Position numbers and translations under genes: made by a program. Below, piece by piece: positions 8,377 through 16,746 of a DNA stretch of 37,457 nt. The notes beneath the pieces are model-generated. The model had not been told where the DNA came from. It worked only from the letters and a program-made list of their open reading frames with translations, and did no database searches. How positions within the stretch are numbered: the first letter of the stretch is position 1; every line of letters begins with the position of its first letter. Location of the stretch: positions 1-37,457 of the forward strand of contig NZ_VCJS01000121.1 of NCBI RefSeq assembly GCF_005893125.1, in the 5' to 3' direction. The stretch is from Nonomuraea basaltis. GTDB lineage: Bacteria > Actinomycetota > Actinomycetes > Streptosporangiales > Streptosporangiaceae.

Positions 8377-8874
8377 CGCGCTCGGCGATCCAGGCTGGGG
8401 ATCGCGGTCGCCAGCTCGTCGCGTCGGGCCACCAGACCGTCGATTACACCGCCGGACCAGCGCGGCATCTTCACCTGGCCACCCTCGGTGGATGTCCCGG
8501 TCGAGCTGGGTGCCCGGCGGCCCGACAGGTGAAGCAACTTCGGCGTGAGCACCGCAACCGCGACGACGCTACCTGGCTGAGCGGCAACGGACGCGGCAGC
8601 CACCACCCCTGCCGGACTGGCCAACACGAGGCAACGCCCATGATCAGCGGTCAGGTCAACTGACAAGGGACAGCGATGTCCCACCCCCGACCACCCGCAC
8701 GAGGCTGAGCAAGATCCATTGGCGAAATCCCCTCGGTTTCCGGCCAGCAGTAGCCCTGGCACGAGGCCGGGCCGCCACTCAAGATTCCTCAGTCCAGCTC
8801 AGGGCCTCATCTTCAAGGACAACTCCATGGCACAGGACCACACTTGCCGGGAGTTCTCCGGCTGCCCCGTGACC
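8377..8874. other. Intergenic stretch with a short coding-like fragment
   Basis: On the minus strand around 8385-8490 one frame reads MPRWSGGVIDGLVARRDEL and then IPSLDRRARWEG, which looks like a decayed gene end. No family can be assigned, and the rest of the stretch shows nothing. Confidence 0.3.
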
Positions 8875-9135
8875 TTACGGACAGTCGTTCGACTTGATCG
8901 CAACGCTGACCAAGGCGAGAACCAGGTCGAGATCGACAGAGGTCTCCATCACGATGGCCGCCCATCCCCATTCGCCGTCCGTTTCCAGACGCGTACACGC
9001 ACACAGGGCGGCCCGCAGCCGGTCGATCACTGGGGTGGTCAGGTGCAGGTGCGCGATGCTGGGGCTGGTCAGTCGCACGATCTCGCGGCCGCCACTGGTG
9101 AAGACCGCCCCCGCCGCGGTGGGGAGGAATGTCAA
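8875..9135 (-). CDS. Small hypothetical protein, 86 aa
   Basis: The codon third positions are strongly G/C on this strand. The product has a plausible alternating strand/helix pattern (TSGGREIVRLTSPSIAHL, then VIDRLRAALCACTRL and WAAIVMETSVDLDLVLALV). It has two cysteines in CAC, no signal peptide and no recognised motif. The overlapping + frame has poorer composition. The function is unknown. Confidence 0.5.
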   Translation of the reverse strand: MTFLPTAAGAVFTSGGREIVRLTSPSIAHLHLTTPVIDRLRAALCACTRLETDGEWGWAAIVMETSVDLDLVLALVSVAIKSNDCP

Positions 9136-9453
9136 AGCGGGTCAGGACCGTAGCTGGTGGACGGCCTGGCCGAGTAGGGAGGCCCGACGCTCATGCACAG
9201 CCTCCCGGGAGGTGCCACATTCTCCATGCTGCCCGGCGCGCTCATGAGCAGGTAACCCGGCGTTCTCCAACCGTTACCTGGTTACGACACCCCGCAACAC
9301 CTGGCCGGAGTCGGCCCCAAACCACGGTCGGGGATCATGGTCACTGAACGCCCTCTGTCGCCCCCTCTTCGCTCGGCACACTTACCCAAAATGCCCCTAA
9401 GGTACGAAAGTGGACAGCGTGTGGACGGTGTCCGACCGGGGAGGGATACGAGC
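9136..9453. other. Intergenic stretch upstream of the three-helix protein
   Basis: No gene is supported. The last 100 bases are the likely promoter and leader of the gene at 9454, but no strong -35/-10 pair is visible. Confidence 0.35.
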
Positions 9454-9678
9454 ATGACTGTTGAGACACCGGGTGTCTTTGAAGAACAGGCGCGTGCCCA
9501 GCTGACGGATCAGCTCACCAGCACTTTCGCCGATGACTGCAGGCCCGAACGGGTCATCGAAGCGATCGACCGCGCCTGGAAGAGATTCGACCAGGCGCCG
9601 GTCAGGGACTTCGTACCCTTGCTCGCCGCCAGAATGGCCCGGGAGGAGCTGCGCCGCCTGATCGCCGATCACGGATGA
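9454..9678 (+). CDS. Three-helix bundle dimerisation-domain protein, 74 aa
   Basis: The ATG at 9454 follows GGAGG at 9440-9444. Longer upstream starts add residues without family character. The product consists of about three helices (EEQARAQLTDQLTSTFA, RVIEAIDRAWKRFD and LLAARMAREELRRLI), with the conserved arrangement in which a DxVP-like turn precedes a final helix containing A(R)MAREEL. In actinomycetes this small domain occurs alone or at the N-terminus of arsenate reductase-like proteins, and is thought to mediate dimerisation. No ars genes are near here, so its role is open. Confidence 0.65.
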   Translation: MTVETPGVFEEQARAQLTDQLTSTFADDCRPERVIEAIDRAWKRFDQAPVRDFVPLLAARMAREELRRLIADHG

Positions 9679-9861
9679 TCCCGCCGGACGAAAGGCCATA
9701 ATCTCGACACCGCTTCGGCGGGAAGCCGCTGGAGCGCCAAAACACATCGGCACGTTGACCGGGTGGAGCCGACGCCGCGGCAGCCGCGAAGGCCTCGCCG
9801 CCGGCGAACTTGGCCCCCCACGTCCTACCGTTGATCTGCGGTGTTGCTTATTGACACTCCA

Positions 9862-9893
9862 GTGGCCCCCTCCGCGCGGCGCGGAGGGCCACG
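9862..9893. terminator. Strong GC hairpin
   Basis: GTGGCC plus TCCGCG on the left pairs with CGCGGA plus GGCCAC on the right around a 3-base loop (9877-9879), with two unpaired C residues on the left arm. It lies just beyond the stop of the small minus-strand frame at 9915 and could terminate the pstB transcript. Confidence 0.55.
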
Positions 9894-9914
9894 CCCTGAG
9901 CACATGGGCGCAGC

Positions 9915-10163
9915 TCAGGTGAGCGACAGGTCCTTGCGGGCTTGCTCCAGGTCGGTGGCCCAGATCCACATGCGCTGGGAGGGCGGCACCTGGTGGTGTC
10001 GATCCGATCCATCGGTTGGCGCCCAGCAGGTCGTGGGGGACCGCCCACTTGCAGATGAGGCGATCGCGGCCCGTTTGCGCCGGCGGCTGGAGGCCGCGAG
10101 GCCGGCGATCTCTGTGACGTCTCCGGGCTCGCCGGTCAGGTGGACTGCCGTGGCACGGCTCAC
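9915..10163 (-). CDS. Small hypothetical protein, 82 aa
   Basis: A GTG-started frame 26 bases downstream of pstB on the same strand. The beginning (AVHLTGEPGDVTEIAGLAA, then SSRRRKRAAIA) and the end (MWIWATDLEQARKDLSLT) look coding-like, while the middle has weaker codon bias. It may be two pieces of a degraded gene that happen to stay in frame. No family is recognised. Confidence 0.35.
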   Translation of the reverse strand: MSRATAVHLTGEPGDVTEIAGLAASSRRRKRAAIASSASGRSPTTCWAPTDGSDRHHQVPPSQRMWIWATDLEQARKDLSLT

Positions 10164-10189
10164 GCAGGACGGGACGGCTCCCTTCCTGG

Positions 10190-11020
<831 letters not shown>

Positions 11021-11061
11021 GTCAGGGTCACCGGCTTGGTCACCGCCGCTCCTGGGGGCGA

Positions 11062-11140
11062 TTACGGGACGAAGATGGCGATGGAGTTCATCGCCATGAC
11101 CACGATGAGCAGAAGCACGGTCGCGGTCAACTTTCCAGAG
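11062..11140 (-). pseudogene. C-terminal stub of phosphate permease PstA
   Basis: The last 25 or so codons before the TAA at 11062 read SGKLTATVLLLIVVMAMNS and then IAIFVP, a terminal membrane helix of the PstA type (LLLIVV.MN..AI). It sits immediately upstream of pstB in the same orientation, the normal pstA-pstB order. Upstream of about 11140 the similarity stops. The identification rests on position plus a short hydrophobic helix, so it is moderately secure. Confidence 0.5.
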
Positions 11141-11263
11141 CATGATTGCGCGGCCTCCAGCGCGTGATCGAGTACCCCAGACTCAGCTGTCACAACGACG
11201 CCGGATTCTGGGTCTGACACAGATTTCGTGGTCTTCCGGTGGACGGGACTCGGCACTTGTTGA

Positions 11264-12283
11264 TCATGTTGGGTTAACGTTTCGGAGCTTCTGGGAGTCT
11301 TCTTCCCTCACCTGGCCGGTGTCTGCATCGAGCGCGTCTTCCGCACCGGTAAGTCGGTGCGGATCCAGGCCAGAACGGGCACGTCGCAACCGGACGGCCA
11401 TCTCGAACAACGCGTTGATCTCCTCAGCGGCCGCCTCATCGCCGCCGGTGGCCGCCGTGTGGCGGAAATGCAGCAGGCCGACCAGGCCGGCGGCCGCCTT
11501 GACCGAGGCGGCCAGGACCGCGTCGGAGACCAGGGCGCGCGGGTCGGGCTCCAGCTGCAGGATCATCGCGACCAGGCTCATGGCGCGGGCCTGCAGCAGC
11601 ATGAGGGGGCCGGCGCCTTCGTACGCGCTGGCGCCGACGTAGGCGGTGGCGTGCGCGGCGCGGACCTGCTCGGGGTCGATGCCGGCTTCCAGCGCGCCGC
11701 TTTCGGCCTGCAGCGCCTGCACCAGACTGTACTGGTCCTGCATGGAGACGAATCTGGTCCAGCCGTGCTGCGAAGCGACGTGCTTGGCGAACTGCCATGC
11801 CCACATGGAGGAGGCGCCGAGGTAGCGGGCCTTGCCGGCCTTGACCACGTCGTGCAGCGCTTCCATGGTCTCCTCGACCGGGGTCTGCGGGTCGAAGCGG
11901 TGGATCTGCTAGAGGTCGACGTAGTCGGTGCCGAGCCGGCTCAGCGACGCGTCGATCTGCTCCATGATCGCCTTGCGGGACAGCCCGGAGCCGCCCGGTC
12001 CTTGATGCATCGGGATGAAGACTTTGGTCGCCAGCACGATGTCCTCACGGCGGGTGTACGTGCGGATCGCCCGGCCGACGATCTCCTGCGAGCTGCCCAG
12101 CCCGTAGATGTTGGCGGTGTCCCAGAAGGTGATGCCGAGGTCGAGAGCCTGTCGGAAGAGCGGTTCGGCTCCGTCGTCGCCGAGGGTCCACGACATCTGC
12201 TCGGAAGACGTGGCGAAGCTCATGCAGCCCAGCGCCATCCGGCTGACCTTGAGCCCCGAGTCACCCAGTCGCGTGTATTCCAT
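11264..12283 (-). pseudogene. Aldo/keto reductase with a nonsense codon, fused to a foreign C-terminus
   Basis: The ATG at 12283 starts a typical AKR: YTRLGDSGLKVSRMALGCMSF, cut here by the barrel entry, then FWDTANIYGLGSSQEIVGRA with the catalytic Asp/Tyr region and DIVLATKVF with the Lys. At 11909-11911 a TAG replaces the Tyr codon of the conserved DLYQIHR motif. The same frame then continues with QIHRFDPQTPVEETMEAL and FVSMQDQYSLV, so the stop is a point mutation in an otherwise colinear gene. After about 11735 the AKR barrel (roughly 150 residues) is replaced by an unrelated helical stretch rich in Ala, Leu and Glu that I cannot assign. The ADH gene ends 11 bases upstream, so the two formed an operon. 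Confidence 0.8.
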
Positions 12284-12294
12284 GATCCGTTCCT

Positions 12295-13075
12295 TCAGCG
12301 CAGGGTGGCGTTGTCGATGACGAAGCGGTAGCGGACGTCCGAGGCGAGGACCCGCTCGTACGCCTCGTTTACCTTGTCCATCGAGATGACCTCGATGTCG
12401 GCGCCGATCTGGTGTCGCGCGCAGAAGTCGAGCATGTCCTGGGTCTCGCGGATGCCACCGATCAGCGAGTAGGTGTAGACGCGCCGGTTGGCGGCGATCG
12501 CGCCGACGGGGAACGAGATCTCCGGTGCGCCGGAGGCGCCAACGGTGGTGAAGACGCCGTCGAGCGCCAGTAGTCCCATGAAGGCGGGCAGGTCGATCCG
12601 GCCGCTGACGGTGTTGATGATCAGGTCGAAGGTGCCGGCGAGCGTCTCGAAGGTCTTCGGGTCGCTGGTGGCGTAGTAGTGGTCCGCCCCGAGCCGAAGC
12701 CCGTCGTCCTGCTTCTTCAGCGATTGGGACAGCACGGTGACCTCGGCGCCCATGGCGTGGGCCAGTTTGACGGCCAAGTGCCCGAGGCCGCCGAGCCCGA
12801 TGACGGCGATCTTCTTGCCGGGGCCGGCGCCCCAGCGGGCCAGCGGCGAGTAGGTGGTGATGCCGGCGCACAGCAGTGGCGCGGCGGCGTCCAGGGCGAG
12901 GCCGTCGGGGATGCGCAGGACGAAGTCCTCGTTCACCACGATGTGGGTGGAGTAGCCGCCCTGGGTGACGGTCCCGTCGGCGTCGGTGGCGCCGTAGGTG
13001 AGGGTGTTGCCGTTGAGGCAGTACTGCTCTTCGCCCTGCCGGCAGTTGGGGCAGATCCCACAGGAGCCGCCACCC
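12295..13075 (-). pseudogene. Zinc-dependent NAD(P) alcohol dehydrogenase, N-terminally truncated
   Basis: The frame carries the structural zinc site CGICPNCRQGEEQYC (four cysteines) and the segment GGYSTHIVVNEDFVLRIPDG. The Rossmann motif is IAVIGLGGLGHLAVKLA, and a C-terminal half is typical of the cinnamyl/YahK-type medium-chain dehydrogenases (ending DVRYRFVIDN). About 90 N-terminal residues, including the catalytic zinc Cys and His, are missing. At about 13075 the sequence switches to an aldo/keto reductase tail on the opposite strand. An internal GTG could yield a 214-residue fragment, but it would lack the active site. It lies directly upstream of the damaged AKR gene. Confidence 0.85.
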
Positions 13076-13077
13076 CC

Positions 13078-13281
13078 GCTCAGGTCGCGCTCGCCTGGCT
13101 ACTCGCGCAGGGCGACGACATCGCACCCATCCCGGGTACGAAGCGGGTCACGCGCCTGCAAGAAAACGTCGCCGCCGACCGCCTCGTCCTCACGCCCGCC
13201 CAGCTCCACGCGCTGAACAACCTCACCCCGGCGGCCGGGGACCACCACACCGAGGCGCAGATGCGCCTGATCGAGCGATGA
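13078..13281 (+). pseudogene. Aldo/keto reductase, C-terminal remnant
   Basis: The + frame reads TPAQVALAWLLAQGDDIAPI, PGTKRVTRLQENVAADRLVL and AQLHALNNLTP, which is the last quarter of an AKR (NADP-binding loop PGTKR...ENV). It ends at TGA 13279-13281, inside the start of the next gene (ATGA overlap). Everything upstream of about 13078 belongs to the oppositely oriented alcohol dehydrogenase, so about 250 residues are lost. It is a different AKR from the one at 11264-12283, which has lost its own C-terminus. Confidence 0.85.
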
Positions 13282-13739
13282 ACGCCCTCCCCGCGCGAGC
13301 CGTACGCCCCACGATGATCCTGGCGGCCATGGGCATCTCCGCAGCCGCGGCCCTGACCGGGTGCACCGCGACCAGCGACACCGAGGGCAGCGTGCCGTCC
13401 GCGACGACCAGCACCGCGGTTTCCGGCTCGTCTCCGGCGGACGGGCCCACGTACGAGGACGGCGAGTACAGCGCCACCGGCCAGTACGGGAACCTGCCGT
13501 CCAGTATCGGGGTGTCGGTCACCCTCGACGACGATGTGATCACTGCCGTCGAGGTCACCCCGAACGCGACCAATCCGACCTCTCGTGACCTGCAGGAACG
13601 CTTCGCCGCCGCAGTGCCGGCCGTGGTCGTGGGCCGCGACATCGACGAGGTACGCCTCTCGCGTCTGGCCGGTTCCAGCGCCACCCCCGACGGCTTCAAC
13701 ACAGCGCTCGACCAGATCAAAGCCGAAGCCGCGAGATAG
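13278..13739 (+). CDS. FMN-binding domain lipoprotein, 153 aa
   Basis: An N-terminal lipoprotein signal ends in the lipobox ALTGC (Cys29), followed by a Ser/Thr-rich linker. Residues 58-150 form an FMN_bind domain: YEDGEYSATGQYG, then VSVTLDDDVITAVEVTPN, and RLAGSSATPDGFNTAL. The last carries the Ser/Thr context in which ApbE attaches FMN covalently in relatives. The protein is likely an extracellular membrane-anchored electron carrier. It is translationally coupled (ATGA) to the AKR remnant. In related actinomycetes such proteins lie next to a ferric-reductase-like protein, ApbE and a two-component system. Here only the broken response regulator remains, just downstream. Confidence 0.88.
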   Translation: MNALPARAVRPTMILAAMGISAAAALTGCTATSDTEGSVPSATTSTAVSGSSPADGPTYEDGEYSATGQYGNLPSSIGVSVTLDDDVITAVEVTPNATNPTSRDLQERFAAAVPAVVVGRDIDEVRLSRLAGSSATPDGFNTALDQIKAEAAR

Positions 13740-13748
13740 CCGGCCGTC

Positions 13749-13993
13749 ATGCGCTTACTGGTGGTGGAAGACGAGGCGGACGGGCCCCGCTGCGCCGTGA
13801 CACGGCCGCAACCGCGGCGCAGCTGGTCGTCGGTGATCTGACGCTCGACTCCGCACGGCACCAGGTGACCGTGCGCGGGCAACGGCCTGCACTGACGCCG
13901 AAGGAGTTCGGCACCCTGCGCCGCAAGCTCGGCCAAGGCTCGATCGAGACAGTCGTCGGCCGCGGCTACCGGCCGCCCGAGCCCGCGAGGTAA
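13749..13993 (+). pseudogene. OmpR-family response regulator with two internal deletions
   Basis: MRLLVVEDEA is the receiver N-terminus with its acidic pocket. After about 13 codons the frame shifts, and the sequence jumps over the rest of the receiver to the linker and wing domain: LVVGDLTLDSARHQVTVRG, then LTPKEFGTL. A second gap then removes the recognition-helix region (about 40 residues), because RRKLGQGSIETVVGRGYRP follows directly. The phosphoryl-accepting Asp and most of the DNA-binding helix are gone, so the gene is dead. It starts 9 bases after the FMN-binding lipoprotein, so it was probably co-transcribed with it. The partner histidine kinase is absent. Confidence 0.85.
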
Positions 13994-14081
13994 GCCGTCA
14001 TTCCCCGCACTTTCCCGCGCACCTGATCACCTGAACCGCCGTACCCCCATCGATGCACCGACCAAAGCGGAAAAGGACGGC

Positions 14082-15209
14082 ATGGCAGCCCTCAAGCATT
14101 GGACGTTCGCCACCCTGCTCACGGTCGCCGCTGCCGCCGGCTGCGCCGGCGGCAGCGGCGCGAGCGGTGGAGAACCGTCGGCCGGCAGCCTGGCCCCGGT
14201 GGCCTCCAGCGTGGCGACCAGCACGCCCACCGGAACACCGGATCTGAACGCACCCGAGGAACTGGCCCGCGGTATCGACGTTCCCTGGGGCCTGACCTTC
14301 CTGCCCGGCGGCGACGCCCTGATCGCCGAGCGGGAAACCGCCCGAGTCCTGCGCCTGACCCCCGGCAGCGGGCAGGCCCGCCAGGTCTATGAAGTGGCGG
14401 GCGTCGCAGCGATGCGCGAGGGCGGCCTGCTCGGCCTCGCGGCCTCACCGGACTTCGCCCAGGACAACCTGGTGTACGCCTACTTCACCGCTGAGCAGGA
14501 CAACCGGATCGTCCGCTTCCGCCTCGACGGCGACGAACAGCCAGAGGTGATCCTCGACGGTATAGCGAAGGCGACCTACCACAACGGCGGCCGGATCGCC
14601 TTCGGCCCCGACGGCATGCTCTACGCCGGGGTCGGCGACGCGGGCAACACCCAGAGCTCACAGGACCCCGACAGCCTCAACGGCAAAATCCTGCGGCTGA
14701 CACCCGACGGCAGGCCGGCACCAGGCAATCCGAATCCAGGCTCACCGGTCTACAGCCTCGGGCACCGCAACGTGCAAGGCCTGGCCTGGGATGCGCAGGG
14801 CCGGATGTTCGCCGCCGAGTTCGGGCAGAACGAACTGGACGAGGTCAACCTCATCGAGCCTGGACGCAACTACGGCTGGCCGGCCGTTGAAGGCGCCGGC
14901 GACACCCAAGGCGGCCGGTACACCAACCCGCTGGTCACCTGGCCGGTCAGTGAGGCATCCCCGTCCGGTCTCGCCATCGCGGGTAACACGATCTACGTGG
15001 CCGCCCTGCGCGGGCAACGGCTGTGGACCATCCCCCTCACCGGCGACCCAGCCGGCGACCCAGTCGCCCAGCTGCAAGACCGCTACGGCCGGCTGCGCAC
15101 CGTCCAGGTCGCCCCGGACGGCGCGCTGTGGCTCACCACCTCCAACACCGACGGCCGCATCGACCCCCGCGACGGCGACGACCGCGTCCTGCGTTTCCCC
15201 GCCCGCTGA
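14082..15209 (+). CDS. PQQ-dependent sugar (glucose/sorbosone) dehydrogenase lipoprotein, 375 aa
   Basis: A lipoprotein signal ends AAAAGC (Cys21), followed by a Gly/Ser/Pro linker to about residue 55. The rest is a six-bladed GSDH beta-propeller: IDVPWGLTFLPGGDALIAER, GGLLGLAASPDFAQDN, YHNGGRIAFGPDGMLYAGVG, then SLGHRNVQGLAWD, EFGQNELDEVNLI and GRNYGWP. These match soluble aldose sugar dehydrogenases (YliI/Asd type) that use PQQ and calcium to oxidise sugars outside the membrane. The HNGG and GHRN histidine-containing motifs that contact PQQ are present, and the length is normal. The ATG follows an AAAAGG ribosome binding site. A truncated paralogue starts 23 bases after the stop. Confidence 0.93.
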   Translation: MAALKHWTFATLLTVAAAAGCAGGSGASGGEPSAGSLAPVASSVATSTPTGTPDLNAPEELARGIDVPWGLTFLPGGDALIAERETARVLRLTPGSGQARQVYEVAGVAAMREGGLLGLAASPDFAQDNLVYAYFTAEQDNRIVRFRLDGDEQPEVILDGIAKATYHNGGRIAFGPDGMLYAGVGDAGNTQSSQDPDSLNGKILRLTPDGRPAPGNPNPGSPVYSLGHRNVQGLAWDAQGRMFAAEFGQNELDEVNLIEPGRNYGWPAVEGAGDTQGGRYTNPLVTWPVSEASPSGLAIAGNTIYVAALRGQRLWTIPLTGDPAGDPVAQLQDRYGRLRTVQVAPDGALWLTTSNTDGRIDPRDGDDRVLRFPAR

Positions 15210-15232
15210 GCCGAACAGCCCGAGAGGACGAC

Positions 15233-15405
15233 ATGGCAGGCGTGACCCGTACAAGACAATGGCCCGCGACGTTCGCCGCTCTGCTCATGGCCGCCGCGGC
15301 CGCCGGCTGTAACAGCGGCTCCGACAGTGGCGAACCCTCCGCCGGCCCTGCCCCGGTCGCCTCGAGCACAGCGGCCAGCGCACCATCCGGAACACCGGAC
15401 CCACG
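15233..15405 (+). pseudogene. N-terminal stub of a second sugar-dehydrogenase lipoprotein
   Basis: The ATG at 15233 follows AGAGGA. The first 58 or so residues (signal peptide ending AAAAGC, then GEPSAGPAPVASS and SAPSGTPDP) closely match the signal and linker of the preceding gene (GEPSAGSLAPVASS and STPTGTPD). The match breaks where the beta-propeller should begin. The open frame continues for another 48 codons of unrelated sequence towards the methyltransferase. This is the head of a tandem paralogue whose catalytic part has been deleted. Confidence 0.8.
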
Positions 15406-15539
15406 ACGCAGCGATAGCGTACTTCCTCCCGTTGGTGTGGCCACGCGGGATTGCCGTCGTCGTGATCAGTCCTGCTGCGAGCGAGGGATCCGGATCGCCA
15501 GGCTGATCGCCATGTCCGCGACCTGGCAGCTATGGCGGA

Positions 15540-16277
15540 TCAGGCGATAAGCAGACGCACGCCAAGCTCTGCCGCGTCGAGATCGACGAAGTCGCGGTTG
15601 CTTTCGGCCCACCGGCCGGATGCGAGGTCATCACGGAGGCTGCGCACTGCCCGCTGCTCAGCGACCGGCCCGACTCTGGCCCAGATCGACATTCCGCGGC
15701 GGATATCCTCATCCAGGTACGCCTCGGGCCGGCGCCAGTAGGCCTCGTAGAAGCCGTCCGCGCAGTCCCACGGAATGAGCACCGGTTCCACCCGGGCTCC
15801 GATCGAGCGGGCCAGCTCGGCCAGCGACGGCCGGCCGACGAGAAGGCCAGCGCGCTCGGGCAGATAGTCGCGATCCAGCCAGAACAGATCGAGGGCACTG
15901 AAGTCCTTCGTGAACACCACCACGCGGCGAGCGACACGCCGCATCTCGCGCAGACCCGCGATCGGGTCCTGCCAGTGATCGATGGTGGCGAAAGCCATCG
16001 CGGCGTCGAAGGACTGGTCCTCGAACGGAAGGCTCTCCGCGAAGGCAGCCACGCACGGCGCTGCGCCTGCGGGGCGCTGCGCCCGCATGACCGCCGACGG
16101 TTCCACCGCGGTGACGTCACGGTCGGAGGGCTCGTAAGAGCCGGTGCCCGCCCCGACATTGAGCACGGTCTGCGCATCGCCGAGCGCGGCCCAGACCTGG
16201 GTCGCGATCCGCGGCTCGGTGCGCCGCGTCACGGTGTAGGTGGCTCCAATGGCGTCGTACAGCTGCGCGCGGGACAT
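15540..16277 (-). CDS. Class I SAM-dependent methyltransferase, 245 aa
   Basis: The start at ATG 16277 is set by a GGAGG about 7 bases upstream; the longer open frame begins in the promoter. Motif I is TVLNVGAGTGSYEP, the acidic residue follows in VTAVEPSAVM, and the post-motif region is AESLPFEDQSFDAAMAFATI, then HWQDPIAGLREMRRVARR. This is the UbiE/Methyltransf_11 pattern. The C-terminal half is the variable substrate-binding part (LDLFWLDRDYLPE, GFYEAYWRRPEAYLD). The substrate cannot be read from the sequence. It is a single gene with its own upstream region. Confidence 0.92.
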   Translation of the reverse strand: MSRAQLYDAIGATYTVTRRTEPRIATQVWAALGDAQTVLNVGAGTGSYEPSDRDVTAVEPSAVMRAQRPAGAAPCVAAFAESLPFEDQSFDAAMAFATIDHWQDPIAGLREMRRVARRVVVFTKDFSALDLFWLDRDYLPERAGLLVGRPSLAELARSIGARVEPVLIPWDCADGFYEAYWRRPEAYLDEDIRRGMSIWARVGPVAEQRAVRSLRDDLASGRWAESNRDFVDLDAAELGVRLLIA

Positions 16278-16332
16278 CAGGCTGCCTCCATGTCCGGGTG
16301 GCAGATCATCGTCGCGACCTACCGGCTTGATG

Positions 16333-16358
16333 TATCGGATCGATATATCGCCACGATA
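16333..16358. promoter_or_regulatory. Palindromic operator-like region upstream of the methyltransferase
   Basis: CGATATATCG (16341-16350) is a perfect palindrome. Outside it, TATCG (16333-16337) and CGATA (16354-16358) form a second nested pair. It is AT-rich in a GC-rich setting and lies 55-80 bases before the methyltransferase start, which suggests a repressor site or promoter. Confidence 0.4.
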
Positions 16359-16382
16359 TGGCGCCGGGCGCGCGCTGTGCAA

Positions 16383-16670
16383 GGCCAGGCGGAAGCAGCT
16401 TGCCGGAGCACCGCCGGTCTGATCGCTCTGGCTCTCCTCGGCCCGCGCGGCTCACATCTATGAGGACCCGTTCGCGGTGAGACCCGCAGGAGCAGCCGTC
16501 CCGGTGCCGAGGCGGGACCCGGTCGCAATCGCGCTGGGCGTTGCGGTGTGAGCCAAGAAATCCTCAGCGCCAGCGGGCCCGGGCCGCGAATGACGAAGGC
16601 CGTTGTGCTCTCGAAGCCGGGCACGACACGGCCGCAGTCGATCTCGCGCGGTCCGGGCGGCAGCAAATAC
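16383..16670. other. Intergenic stretch between divergent promoters
   Basis: No gene is visible. Frames on both strands lack codon bias or family features. It separates the divergent methyltransferase and oxidoreductase operon. Confidence 0.4.
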
Positions 16671-16711
16671 TTGGCTAGCCACATATTGCTGCTACAGTGA
16701 TTATGTGTCTA
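16671..16711 (+). promoter_or_regulatory. Promoter with flanking inverted repeat, likely MarR operator
   Basis: TTGGCT (16671-16676) and TACAGT (16693-16698), 16 bp apart, form a candidate -35/-10 pair. The arms TAGCCACATA (16676-16685) and TATGTGTCTA (16702-16711) are reverse complements at nine of ten positions and bracket the -10 box. TGGCTAGCCA (16672-16681) is itself a perfect palindrome, and CTAGCCAC recurs at 16710-16717. The operon downstream encodes a MarR protein, the obvious candidate for binding here. Confidence 0.5.
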
Positions 16712-16746
16712 GCCACCTAATGCGTGGTGCAACGTTAGGAGTTGTC

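Noticed and set aside
11357..12331. 324-codon open frame on the plus strand
   Set aside because: It is antisense to the aldo/keto reductase, whose motifs and ribosome binding site are on the minus strand.
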